A stretch of 64,000 nt of DNA from Pyrus communis. Lineage: Eukaryota; Streptophyta; Magnoliopsida; Rosales; Rosaceae. Of this stretch, positions 54,908 through 64,000 are shown piece after piece. A model generated the notes under the pieces. That model worked only from the letters and a program-made list of their open reading frames with translations. It made no database searches and was not told the origin of the DNA. The stretch lies in contig NC_084815.1 of the NCBI RefSeq assembly GCF_963583255.1, forward strand, positions 13,563,724-13,627,723, given 5' to 3'. How positions within the stretch are numbered: position 1 is the stretch's first letter; each line of letters starts with the position of its first letter. Both the position numbers and the translations under genes were made by a program.

Positions 54908-57900
54908 ATGGCTCACTCTCTCTCATCATTCTCCTCCTTCTCTCTCCACCCAATCCCTCCTCCCAAACGCGCCGCCCCATTCCACTCCATCTCCTCCCTC
55001 AGAGCCTCCATTGACAACAAGGAACCCACCACCACAAACTCCAAACCCAGCTCATGGGTCAGCCCAAATTGGCTCACTTCGCTCACTCGCTCCCTCACCA
55101 TTTCCAAAAACGACGACTCCGGCATCCCCATCGCCAGCGCTCAGCTCGAGGACGTGTCGGAGCTTCTGGGTGGCGCTCTGTTTCTGCCGCTGTTCAAATG
55201 GATGAACGAGTATGGTCCGATTTACCGGCTCGCTGCCGGGCCGAGAAATTTCCTTGTGGTCAGTGACCCTGCCATTGCTAAGCACGTGCTTAGGAATTAC
55301 GGGAAGTACGCGAAGGGACTTGTTGCTGAGGTCTCTGAGTTTTTGTTCGGCTCTGGTTTTGCAATCGCTGAAGGCCCGCTTTGGACGGTAATGCTATTCA
55401 GTTCCCCGTTTCGGAAGAAAAAAAAAAAACTTGGAAAATTGCTTAATTACAGACGTGGGTTTGTTGAGGAATGTAAGAATCCCATGTCGGAAAATTGACA
55501 AAATAAAATATACTATATAATGAATCGTGTTACTCCTAATTGCACCGAGGCCTTTTGTAACAGAACTCCGCGTTTATTGTGCTAGTAGGTGGTAAGATGC
55601 AAGTTGGTGACAATATCTGTGATTAGTAGTGAGCAGCTAATCTGTCTCTCTGAAATATGAAATCTTGACATGGTATAGTTTGCTCTGATATGGGTAGGGC
55701 TGTTTATATGCTTTGTGTTGTTCTTAGTTATAATTCAATATAGGTGGTGATTTCTTAGTAATGGATATGTTGATAAAGAAGAGCAGAATGTGTCTAGTGA
55801 GCTTTGATTTTCTTGATCAAACCGAATTTCGCATTTCATTTGGGTGTTTGCCTTGCTCAACTTGTTTTGTTGAGCTACATGGAAATTTGAATTGTGATCT
55901 TAGTAATGCTTCTTGCATGTTTCATGGAAAGATGAAACCAGATATATAGTTCAGCAGGTTTTTCTTTTCTCCCATCTCATTTGGAGTGAATGTCTTATTC
56001 GTAATAGGCGAGGCGCAGGGCTGTGGTGCCATCTCTTCATAAGAAGTACTTGTCCGTGATAGTAGATCGAGTATTTTGCAAATGTGCTGAGAGATTAGTG
56101 GAGAAGCTACAACGTGATGCACTTAATGGAACTGCTGTAAACATGGAGGACAGATTTTCTCAGTTAACTCTTGATGTTATAGGCCTGTCTTTGTTCAACT
56201 ACAATTTCGATTCGCTAAATGCTTATAGCCCGGTTATTGAGTCTGTTTACACTGCATTGAAAGAGGCTGAGCTTCGCTCTACTGATATATTACCATATTG
56301 GAAGGCAAGCTCTCTCTCAAGTTTGCTAATCTTATGCTGCTGTATTTTTTCCTTTCAATTTGGAATGTGATCACAGTTAGTGATTTCTTTTATTTGGTTG
56401 TTGTAGGTTGATGTTTTGCGGAAGATAATCCCAAGACAAATAAAAGCTGAAAAAGCAGTTCAAGTGATCAGGAGTTCTGTTGAAGAACTTATAGCTAAGT
56501 GCAAAGAAATTGTGGAAGCTGAGGGCGAAAGAATTGATGAGGAAGAATATATAAATGACACTGATCCAAGCATCCTTCGCTTTTTGCTTGCAAGTAGAGA
56601 AGAGGTTGGCATATACTAGCGTTCAATAATAACTGTTCTCTTATCTTGTTAGCATCGACAGTTTGAAAGGTCCATTTTGGATAGGCATTTACACTACATT
56701 GACGGAATCAAGCTTAATGTTGAAAAAGGGAACACTATTTATTTTTTTCCAAAAGAGCATTATTGATCATATGTAATAACAGTGTTATGATAGATGATAG
56801 CGTATTATCTGCATATGCGTATGTGGAAAATTCTCGTCTCACTTTTCTTCTACTGATATGCTTGATTTGAGATGGACTTTATAAGTATGTAAATGTTTGT
56901 ACGAGAAAGACTACAGATGTTTCTCGTTATTCATTTTTTGAAGAATTATTAAGACTGAGTTAATGAGCCCAACAGTAATCCAAATCTTGTTCAATCATTA
57001 ATGTTAGTTGTAAAGTAAAGACTCTGGTCGCTATACTGTTTAGTTGTAAAAGTGAAGATTGAGGACTGAGGATGCAATACTTTTCAGGTATCAAGTGAGC
57101 AATTGCGAGATGATCTTTTGTCTATGTTGGTTGCTGGACATGAGACGACTGGTTCAGTGTTGACTTGGACGCTATATCTTCTAAGTAAGGTATCATTTCC
57201 TTCTGTGTTTCTCTCATTCCAATAGGTTGCTGAGGTACTGAGTGTACTCATTTTGTTTTTCATGTATTTGATTATTTTCATTATTGTAGAATCCCCACAC
57301 CTTGGTGAAAGCACAAGAAGAAGTTGATAAAGTTTTACGAGGACAGCGTCCATCCTATGATGACATAAAGAACCTTAAGTACTTGACACGCTGCATAATG
57401 GAATCATTGCGTCTCTTCCCACATCCTCCTGTATGTTAAGTTCTCTCTTGTTTATGTTAACTGTAATACAATTAGGAAAATTTGAAAAAACAGTCAATTG
57501 TCCAAGTTCGTATCAACTCATGTTTGTTCTTGGTGGTTTCATTCCTCTAATTTATTTAGGTTTTGATAAGAAGAGCTCAAGTAGCTGACGTGCTCCCGGG
57601 AAATTACAAAGTCAATGCGGGTCAAGATATTATGATATCAGTATACAATATCCATCGTTCTTCAAAGGTACTATCTTATGTTAAGTTTTGAACAAACTTT
57701 CTTGTATTTTACGAATTTCACATTGTATTTTAGAAATTAAAAACGTATTTGGTGTGTATTTTTCCCATGGTTTTACAAGGTGTGGGAGAGAGCAGAAGAG
57801 TTTGTACCTGAAAGATTTGATCTTGAAGGCTCCGTACCTAATGAAACAAACACAGATTTCAGGTACTTATAATTTATGCCCTTTTCGGGATGTTGCAGTG

Positions 57901-58404
57901 CCTAAATAATCTCTGGACTTCTCATCGATAGCATTCTTTTCAAGAAACACATGCTTACAAAGATTCAACCTAGGACTCGAATGGCTTCATTCTTTGCATT
58001 TACATAGCCCATTTGGCATAAAATTGTGGTTAAACAGAATTATCTACTGTAGGTTCATTCCATTCAGCGGAGGGCCACGGAAGTGTGTTGGTGATCAATT
58101 TGCTCTGCTGGAAGCGACTGTTGCTCTCACAATCTTTATTCAGAACCTGAACTTTGAGCTGGTTCCGGATCAGAAAATTAGCATGACAACCGGAGCAACA
58201 ATTCACACCACAAATGTAATGTTCTCCAACTCACATGCAAGAACTTTATTACACATCCAAATCTGGATAAGAAATTTAGTTATGAAAGCGCAAATGGTCT
58301 CCTAACAGTTTGCTTCTTTGTTGCAGGGTTTGTACATGAAATTAAGCCAACGACAGGCAAAATCTGCATTCGCTACATCATCCTCGTCTTCGTCCGCCTC
58401 TTAG
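54908..58404 (+). CDS. LUT1: Cytochrome P450 CYP97C-type carotenoid epsilon-ring hydroxylase, chloroplastic
   Basis: Nine exons: 54908-55387, 56008-56304, 56407-56604, 57088-57189, 57290-57430, 57560-57667, 57780-57862, 58053-58215 and 58327-58404, giving 1650 nt and 549 residues. The family hydroxylates the epsilon ring of carotenes in plastids to make lutein. The first 40 or so residues are Ser/Pro rich and basic, like a transit peptide. P450 marks are all present: I-helix AGHETTG (about 341-347), ExxR in ESLR (397-400), PERF (452-455), and heme loop [10 protein letters not shown] with Cys481. Residues '[18 protein letters not shown]' and '[19 protein letters not shown]' fit CYP97C1/LUT1 rather than CYP97A or CYP97B. 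All junctions are GT-AG except intron 2, which is GC-AG. No stop or shift is seen; it looks functional. Confidence 0.93.
56305..56406 (+). other. GC-AG intron (intron 2 of the P450 gene)
   Basis: The exon ends TGGAAG and the intron starts GCAAGC; it ends TTGTAG before GTTGATG. The reading frame across the junction (W-K/V-D-V) fits the protein family. AG|GCAAG is the strong context normally seen for GC donors. No usable GT donor is nearby. Confidence 0.85.
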
Positions 58405-59084
58405 CATTCAGTTAATTAAAGAATGCATGTAAGCGGTGGGATAATCCCAGTGCCCCTTAGAAGTGTCAACAGTCTGTACAAGTATTTTACCGGAACAAAG
58501 TAGGGATGTTTATAGAGTTTTTTAGCATGATTGTCGCACTTCAAAGAAGTAAATAGATGACACTACCGGGCACCAAATCGAGTTTCATAATTTTTATATG
58601 GTATGAAAATATATCTCCTCATCATTATTCTTTCCTAATTACAAATCTCAACAAGACGGGCACTCACTTTTGCTCCGGGGATTCTGTAAAAATGAGATAG
58701 ATGTAAAAACGTACAGATAATCATATTTCCCTTAAATACTAAATGATATATATTCCAATTAAAGACTAACTATTACACACACGTACAGTGTTGTCGAGTC
58801 TAATTTCCCTTTTTTAGAAAACTTCATTTTAGTCCCTAAATAAGATCAACTTTTCAATAATGCCATACTGAAGATTAAAAATTAAAAATAATCATTTGAC
58901 TCGTGCCCACGTCAAATTATACAATCCATGTCATGTTTAATTTTTTTTCTACAAATTTATTATATTTTTAGTTTTCCTGTATTGCCCTTAGGTATTGACC
59001 ATTTTGTCTCATTCTTAGGTGCACATGTTTAGTTCATTGTACTCACTTTCTTTGATGTTTTCTTTGTTTGTAGGAGAAATGGAA
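58405..59084. other. P450 3' flank, non-coding
   Basis: AT-rich. It probably includes the P450 3' untranslated region; no single poly(A) signal is assigned. No other gene. Confidence 0.5.
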
Positions 59085-59433
59085 TTAGATATCATTGCCT
59101 CCTTCAGGTAGTCCAAAAATGGTAGCAATATCTGCAGCTTTTATCGCCAAACGCTTACCGCCTATATCAAAGCAATTAAGATCCTTATTGTATATCTCTA
59201 GTATATCAATAACATCGTAGTCGATCTTCCATGCATCACCTGTCTCAATGCCTTCTTTGTATGTCCTGAACAAGCCCCAAAATGGTGTCCTCTCCATAAG
59301 TAGTTCTAGGTGGATAGGTTTGATATGATTTTGAATTTTTGGTAGGCTTCTGCCAAGGTCCCCATGTTAGACCTGTATTGTAGGAATGAATATTCACTCC
59401 TCTTCCGTTCCATAATTCTTGTAACTTGTGCAT
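59085..59433 (-). pseudogene. Fragment of a plant transposon-associated ORF ('IFGLP' type)
   Basis: Two overlapping minus-strand frames, 59245-59433 and 59085-59297. The second reads 'TPFWGLFRTYKEG', 'DVIDILEIYNKDLNCFDIGG' and 'AIKAADIATIFGLPEGGNDI'. The ending '...D.A.IFGLP..G' is common at the N-terminus of plant transposon-associated proteins, such as those linked to Ulp1-like proteases in some Mutator-like elements and plant mobile-domain proteins. Only a short piece is left, with a frameshift between the two frames. Confidence 0.45.
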
Positions 59434-60555
59434 TCATATAAGATGGAAACTCATCAGGGTTTACAAAATGATTGAAATGCATCAGGTATTACAACAAGAT
59501 GGATTAAATAAGTCCTCAGGTAGATTCAATCATAATTATACAATGGTACCAGCTTTTTCATTCTGAATCGTTTGGACCTACATTATATATGTAATTAATT
59601 GAAAGTGTGCCCAAATTGATCGTACCGAATCAAACGGACCTAAACATCATAACATAAGTAATTGAATTCACAACCTAATTGACCGTACCGAATCAATTGG
59701 ACCTAAACTACAAAACGTACCTAAATGACCTTACTAAGTTGACCGTACCAAATAGATAGAATCTAATTGACGGTACCTAAATGAATTATATGTAACAAAC
59801 GCACCCTTAGAGTTACAAATTTCTAAAACGGAGCCGATATGTCAATTGTTGGCCTGGGTTCATTAAAAAACAGTTGCATATATACTACCCCTTATTTGAT
59901 GAATTGATGACTTGATGACTCTACTATATTGCTGTGTTTGGAATAGAGTTTTTGTTTGGAAGGATTACATGCTAGTCATAGGTTTAACTAGTAATCGGGC
60001 TTCTATGAGACTGTTTTACGTAAGAAGAAATTATCTTCGTAAGTGTTTATGTTACGTAAAGATGTAGAAATTTATTTGTCAAGTGTTTAATAGAGAATCA
60101 CTTGTAAAGAAGCATTTCGTAGGTATTTCTCTACAGTGTTTTTACAACCTAGAAGGGCTTTAACGATGTACAAGTGCTTTTATATTTTAATGTCAAACGC
60201 ATTAAGAAAGTGCTTGTAGTTTAGAAAACACTTTTAGCTCTTATAAAAGTAATCTCAAATGCACACTACTAATATTTTTTTTTTCTTTTTTGTAAGTTTA
60301 TTTATGGTCCAAAATTCAAAAGCAAAAATGTTAGTGGGTTTGTGGAAAATCCTTAACAAGTTGGAACCAAAGTAAAATTTCTTACCTTCACTTCAGTAGC
60401 TCTTGATTCCAAAAAGCTAGCTAGCATTCCACCGTAACCCTAGCTAGCATGTCGGATCAGGCACTCAAATTTCTGTACTAATTTGCTTAATCATGTGCAC
60501 TAATTATGCTTGATTGCCTTGATTAATTAACATAATACATATTATAACTTGGCAG
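59434..60555. other. Non-coding sequence
   Basis: 59560-59790 has a loosely repeated GACCGTACCGAATCAA.TGGACCTAAA motif (three copies near 59620, 59684 and 59740). No gene recognised. It may hold degraded upstream exons of the methyltransferase pseudogene, but I cannot see them. Confidence 0.45.
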
Positions 60556-60842
60556 TGGGTTTTATCAACGTGGACGGATAACGAATGCAAGCTGATAATG
60601 GAGAACTGTTACAAAGCACTTCCGGTAGGAGGGAAGCTGATAGCTTGTGAGCCGGTGTTGCCGGAGAAAGTCATCGGACCCGTGCGCTCCTAGAAAACGA
60701 CATATTCGTGATGACCATCTATAGGGCGAAGGGCAAGAATAGGACTGATGAACTCCGGCAGCTCGGTCTCTCTGCTGGCTTCTCTCATTTCAGACCATTC
60801 TACATGGATTATTTCTACACCGTCTTAGAGTTCCAAAAGTGA
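60556..60842 (+). pseudogene. O-methyltransferase (COMT-like) C-terminal exon, pseudogene
   Basis: After an acceptor-like CAG (60553-60555) the frame reads 'WVLSTWTDNECKLIMENCYK' and then 'LPVGGKLIACEPVLPE', which fits the SAM-dependent plant O-methyltransferase fold (the stretch around the post-catalytic-His region). A frameshift near 60680-60690 is followed by 'DIFVMTIYRAKGKNRTDELR' and 'FSHFRPFYMDYFYTVLEFQK' and a TGA at 60840-60842, the normal C-terminus of the family. In the first frame a TAG occurs soon after the shift. The rest of the gene is missing, so this is a truncated pseudogene. Confidence 0.82.
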
Positions 60843-61963
60843 AGTTTCTTTTGGCTTATATTCAACTTTGTTGTGCTTCTTTTGATTAAGATTTGGACTT
60901 GTAAAACTTGTGGGGTTAGACAATTCAATCCAAACTTTCACCGAATTTTTTTTTTCAAATCAGCAATCTTTCCTTAGTGTACGTAGCACTAAGTAGTACA
61001 ACAAATGAATAGCTGAGGTCGAAGGTGATTTAATAGTTGTGAATATTAAACCTAATAGCTAAAGATGTTGGTGACAAAAATCAAAGTTCGAATTATGTCC
61101 ACACGTGATTTGCCCGAAGTGTTTATTTCCGTCTCAGTGCCAAGGAGAGGCTTGAAAGAAAGTATGCTGTTGGGGGCCTCCAACAGACAGTGTTTTATTG
61201 GAGTTTTTGAGTAGAAATCACAATCTAACTCATTGTCCCACATTGATCATCATAAAAAATTACTTTATAACACTCTGTATCTCTTACCAACTAATGGGAA
61301 AGATGAACCATGATAGCAAAATTGGGCTTAAATCTTCAGTTTGGGATTTGGGGTGGATAATTAATATCAAAAAATGGGCAATGGCCCTTGAGGCTCTAGG
61401 TGACAATGACTTTATAAGTAATTATAAAAAAATGGGCCTTGGGTTTTAATCACTTCATAACTGAAAACACAACTACAATTCTTGAAAAGAAATGTGTGGG
61501 CTATGAGCCGATCTACATAACTAAGTGAATTGGAAATAAAATCCACTTGAAATGTAAAAAAACGAAGAAAGTAACAAAAATTCAAATCATCTAAGGCAGG
61601 ACACTACTGAAAGAAAGTGACAGCTTTGATATCGGGCTGAATCAAGTAGGGAGGTGAGTAGTCAGTTGGAATTATCGTCAACCTGAATCATACTACGAGG
61701 TAGCAGAGCTAGTAACATTTTAAATCTTAGGGATCATAAGAGAAGAAGCTTTGAAGAAATGTTAGTACATATCTATGGTAATTGGCATTTTCCTAGCCTA
61801 AGCCGTTGTCTAAGTTGAGTCTTAGATGTTAGAATTGGTTCTACTCAAGTTGCTAAAGATCAAACCCCACCCCTTAATCGTAGTTCTACGATAACTAAGT
61901 CACTATCTCAAGTTTAGGACGGTAAGTGCGACTTAGAGACTTTCATGCATTCTTAGGTGGTTT
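60843..61963. other. Non-coding sequence
   Basis: About 1.1 kb with no recognisable gene. An 83-codon plus-strand ORF at 61198-61449 has no known family. Confidence 0.45.
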
Positions 61964-62475
61964 TGTTGGGTTTTTTCCAGCCCATGATAAGTTGTCCTAA
62001 GTCTATTGGGAATTAATAGTCTTAGAGGATTAAATTGTTTTCTCAATTGGAGAAGGATTCATAACTAGATTCCAATTAGGATTAGTAATCCTTATTGAAG
62101 AAGACCTTTATTATGTCTATATAAAGGGGCTATTGTACTATTTTTAGGAGGGAGCAAAACAATAAATTGTATACCACTCTAGGGATTAGAGTGAGAGAAT
62201 ATTGTAAAGTGTGTGCGAGAGAAAAGAAAAGAGATAGGGTATTTCTTGTTCTTGTTCTTTTAGGTTTTTCGTCAAGTCCTAGTTCTAGAGATTTGGCAAG
62301 ATTATTGGTTGTACTCATTATTGATATAGTGAAAGATTGTTGTTGCTGTCCCGTGGACGTAAGCACATACTGCCGAACCACGTAAATTCTTGGTGTTATT
62401 TATCTTGGTTATTTGTTTTCGATTTCCGGAGTTTGTTCTTGTTTTTCCCATTCTTAAAACGTGATATTCTCAACA
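61964..62475 (+). repeat. 5' LTR of TR-GAG-like element
   Basis: Starts TGTTGGGTTTTTTCC and ends ATATTCTCAACA. TATA-like CTATATAAAGG lies at 62119-62129, so transcripts should start near 62150. Confidence 0.93.
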
Positions 62476-62477
62476 AG

Positions 62478-62490
62478 TGGTATCAGAGCC
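62478..62490 (+). promoter_or_regulatory. tRNA-Met primer-binding site of TR-GAG-like element
   Basis: TGGTATCAGAGCC, exact complement of the initiator tRNA-Met 3' end, two bases inside the LTR. Confidence 0.93.
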
Positions 62491-62514
62491 TGGTTTGGCT
62501 GATATCCGTTTAGA

Positions 62515-63276
62515 ATGGAGGGTGCAATTATGATGAAACTCACTCGTTCCAACTGGGTTACGTGGAAATCAAGAATGGAGGACATGCTTTATTGTAAAGA
62601 TCTCCATGAGCCAATTGAAGGTATTAATAGCAAGCCAGAAAATATGTCTGCTGCCAATTGGACCAAGATGAATCGTAAAACTATTGGTACGATTAGACAA
62701 TGGGTGGATGAGAGCATCTATCACCATGTGTCTAAAGAAACTGATGCGCAAGCTCTTTGGAAGAAGTTAGAATCCCTCTTCGAGAAGAAGACCGCTGCCA
62801 AGAAAGCATTCCTTATCAAAGAGCTTGTCAACATGAAGTATGCGGAAGACGTTAGTGTAACCGAGCACTTGAACAACTTTCAGAACATGATCAATCAGGT
62901 AGCCACTATAGGTTTGAATATTGAAGAAGAGCTGCTAGCACTTTTATTGCTAGGATCCTTGCCAGATAGTTGGGAAACTTTCATCGTAACTATAAGCAAT
63001 TCGGCTTCTAATGGCGTATTGTCTATGGATGCTGTTAAGGATAGCATGTTTAATGAAGAAACAAGGAGAAAAACTTCAGGTGCAGGCGCTGGAGCTGGAC
63101 AACTCTTTGTCATAGAGAAAAGAGGCAACAATTCTGGTGAGACAAGATTCAATGGCAACTGCCACTATTGTGGGAAAAAGGGTCACATGAAGAAGCATTG
63201 TCGTAAATGGAAAAAGGAACAAAAGGATGGGAACAATACTGCAGGTGTTGTGACTTACGATGAAGAGCTTCTTTAA
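62515..63276 (+). CDS. Intact copia Gag (UBN2 domain, CCHC knuckle), 253 aa
   Basis: Starts at the ATG at 62515, just after the primer-binding site, and reads through without a stop. Residues 10-110 form the UBN2-type Gag start ('LTRSNWVTWKSRMEDML', 'ALWKKLESLFEKKTAAKKAF', 'LINKELV'-like helix 'LIKELVNMKYAEDVSVTEHL'). 'LLALLLLGSLPDSWETF' at about 140-157 is the conserved 'LL.SLP.S...F' motif. CHYCGKKGHMKKHC at about 217-230 is a full CX2CX4HX4C zinc knuckle. It should form particles that package element RNA. No protease or polymerase follows, so mobility needs enzymes from a related element. A second in-frame ATG at codon 6 is possible. Confidence 0.9.
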   Translation: MEGAIMMKLTRSNWVTWKSRMEDMLYCKDLHEPIEGINSKPENMSAANWTKMNRKTIGTIRQWVDESIYHHVSKETDAQALWKKLESLFEKKTAAKKAFLIKELVNMKYAEDVSVTEHLNNFQNMINQVATIGLNIEEELLALLLLGSLPDSWETFIVTISNSASNGVLSMDAVKDSMFNEETRRKTSGAGAGAGQLFVIEKRGNNSGETRFNGNCHYCGKKGHMKKHCRKWKKEQKDGNNTAGVVTYDEELL

Positions 63277-63507
63277 TGTAGATGATTGATGGTTTTCTGG
63301 CAAAGAAGTCTATAATTGCCTTTGCCAATGACAATGGGTATTGCGATCAGGGGGAGCCTGGTTAAGAGAAGTCTAATCAAGAGGGTCTTGGTTAATGAGT
63401 AGTTCGATCAAGGGGAGCTTGATCATGAAAAATTCGATCAATGGGAGTTTGGTCAAGAGGAGCAATCCTATTTCGTTATACCTTCCTCATGGTCTGGAGG
63501 GGGAGAT
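63277..63507 (+). other. Post-gag untranslated region and polypurine tract
   Basis: Contains loosely repeated GATCAxGGGGAGxxTGxTCAxGA units between 63345 and 63460, ending in GGAGGGGGAGA, the polypurine tract before the 3' LTR at 63508. Confidence 0.75.
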
Positions 63508-64000
63508 TGTTGGGTTTTTTCCAGCCCATGATAAGTTGTCCTAAGTCTATTGGGAATTAATAGTCTTAGAGGATTAATTTTTTTTCTCAATTGGAGAAGG
63601 ATTCATAACTAGATTCCAATTAGGATTAGTAATCCTTATTGAAGAAGACCTTTATTATGTCTATATAAAGGGGCTATTGTACTATTTTTAGGAGGGAGCA
63701 AAACAATAAATTGTATACCACTCTAGGGATTAGAGTGAGAGAATATTGTAAAGTGTGTGCGAGAGAAAAGAAAAGAGATAGGGTATTTCTTGTTCTTGTT
63801 CTTTTAGGTTTTTCGTCAAGTCCTAGTTCTAGAGATTTGGCAAGATTATTGGTTGTACTCATTATTGATATAGTGAAAGATTGTTGTTGCTGTCCCGTGG
63901 ACGTAAGCACATACTGCCGAACCACGTAAATTCTTGGTGTTATTTATCTTGGTTATTTGTTTTCGATTTCCGGAGTTTGTTCTTGTTTTTCCCATTCTTA
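63508..64000 (+). repeat. 3' LTR of TR-GAG-like element, truncated by window end
   Basis: Matches 61964-62456 at a constant offset of 1544 bases, so no indels; about 19 bases are beyond the window. Confidence 0.93.

Larger units (their letters stand above)
61964..64000 (+). mobile_element. TR-GAG-like copia retrotransposon (LTRs plus gag only), runs off window
   Basis: 5' LTR 61964-62475 (512 bp), primer-binding site 62478-62490, one intact gag (62515-63276), about 230 bases of non-coding sequence, a polypurine tract (about 63496-63507) and a 3' LTR from 63508 to the window end (493 of about 512 bp). The internal part is only 1032 bp and lacks protease, integrase and RT. Elements with LTRs and only a Gag gene are known as TR-GAG. 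The LTRs differ at only about two or three positions, near 62026-62030 against 63570-63574, so it inserted recently. Confidence 0.93.

Noticed and set aside
62167..62385. ORFs inside the TR-GAG LTRs (also at 63711-63929 and on the opposite strand)
   Set aside because: They occur identically in both LTRs, cross the promoter and transcript start, and have no protein family.

Overview
This is a plant nuclear window, about 64 kb long, made mostly of transposable elements. It holds one clearly intact host gene, a nine-exon CYP97C/LUT1-type carotenoid hydroxylase at 54908-58404. Introns, poly-purine tracts, tRNA-Met primer-binding sites and plant-type Ty1/copia, CACTA, PIF and Mutator-like elements all point to a eudicot. 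A Cassandra LTR with its 5S-like core fits a woody Rosaceae genome (apple, pear or Prunus relatives), but that assignment is inference.

Layout, left half. 1-3600: decayed copia on the minus strand. 4518-4802: Cassandra solo LTR. 5924-6162: 41-bp tandem repeat. 6185-12342: complete copia on the plus strand with ATTAC target duplications and a leader carrying seven hairpin-like repeats. 12800-14343: Pack-MULE-like element with long terminal inverted repeats and a decayed piece of a chloroplast pseudouridine-synthase gene. About 14853: SINE-like box A/B. 15416-25476: non-autonomous LTR element on the minus strand. It carries a PIF MITE, and its 5' LTR is split at a TA microsatellite by a near-genome-length endogenous caulimovirid (17343-25321, minus strand).

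Layout, middle. 26189-35956: two CACTA halves in inverted orientation; the right arm is interrupted by a complete non-coding LTR element (31669-35148, TSD CCAAT). 36163-36950: LTR plus leader remnant. 38895-42105: CACTA end plus an array of roughly 350-bp tandem units that carries its own 923-bp insertion. 42315-48992: complete non-coding LTR element (TSD TAAAC) holding a roughly 700-bp palindromic MITE pair. 48998-49460: Ty3/gypsy gag remnant.

Layout, right part. 49460-54610: unannotated sequence, a dispersed repeat and a 300-bp direct repeat. 54908-58404: CYP97C gene. 59085-59433: transposon-associated ORF remnant. 60556-60842: O-methyltransferase pseudogene. From 61964 to the window end: a young TR-GAG-like element with near-identical LTRs, an intact 253-aa Gag and no pol.

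How it works together: the host gene would act in the plastid, hydroxylating the epsilon ring of carotenes on the way to lutein. Everything else is an archaeology of nested insertions whose order can be read from interrupted repeats and target-site duplications. I see no bacterial-type operon, CRISPR array or clear new gene system. The most unusual things are the pararetrovirus inside an LTR microsatellite with its near-perfect leader inverted repeat, the hairpin array in the copia leader, the Pack-MULE, the inverted CACTA pair and the gag-only element.
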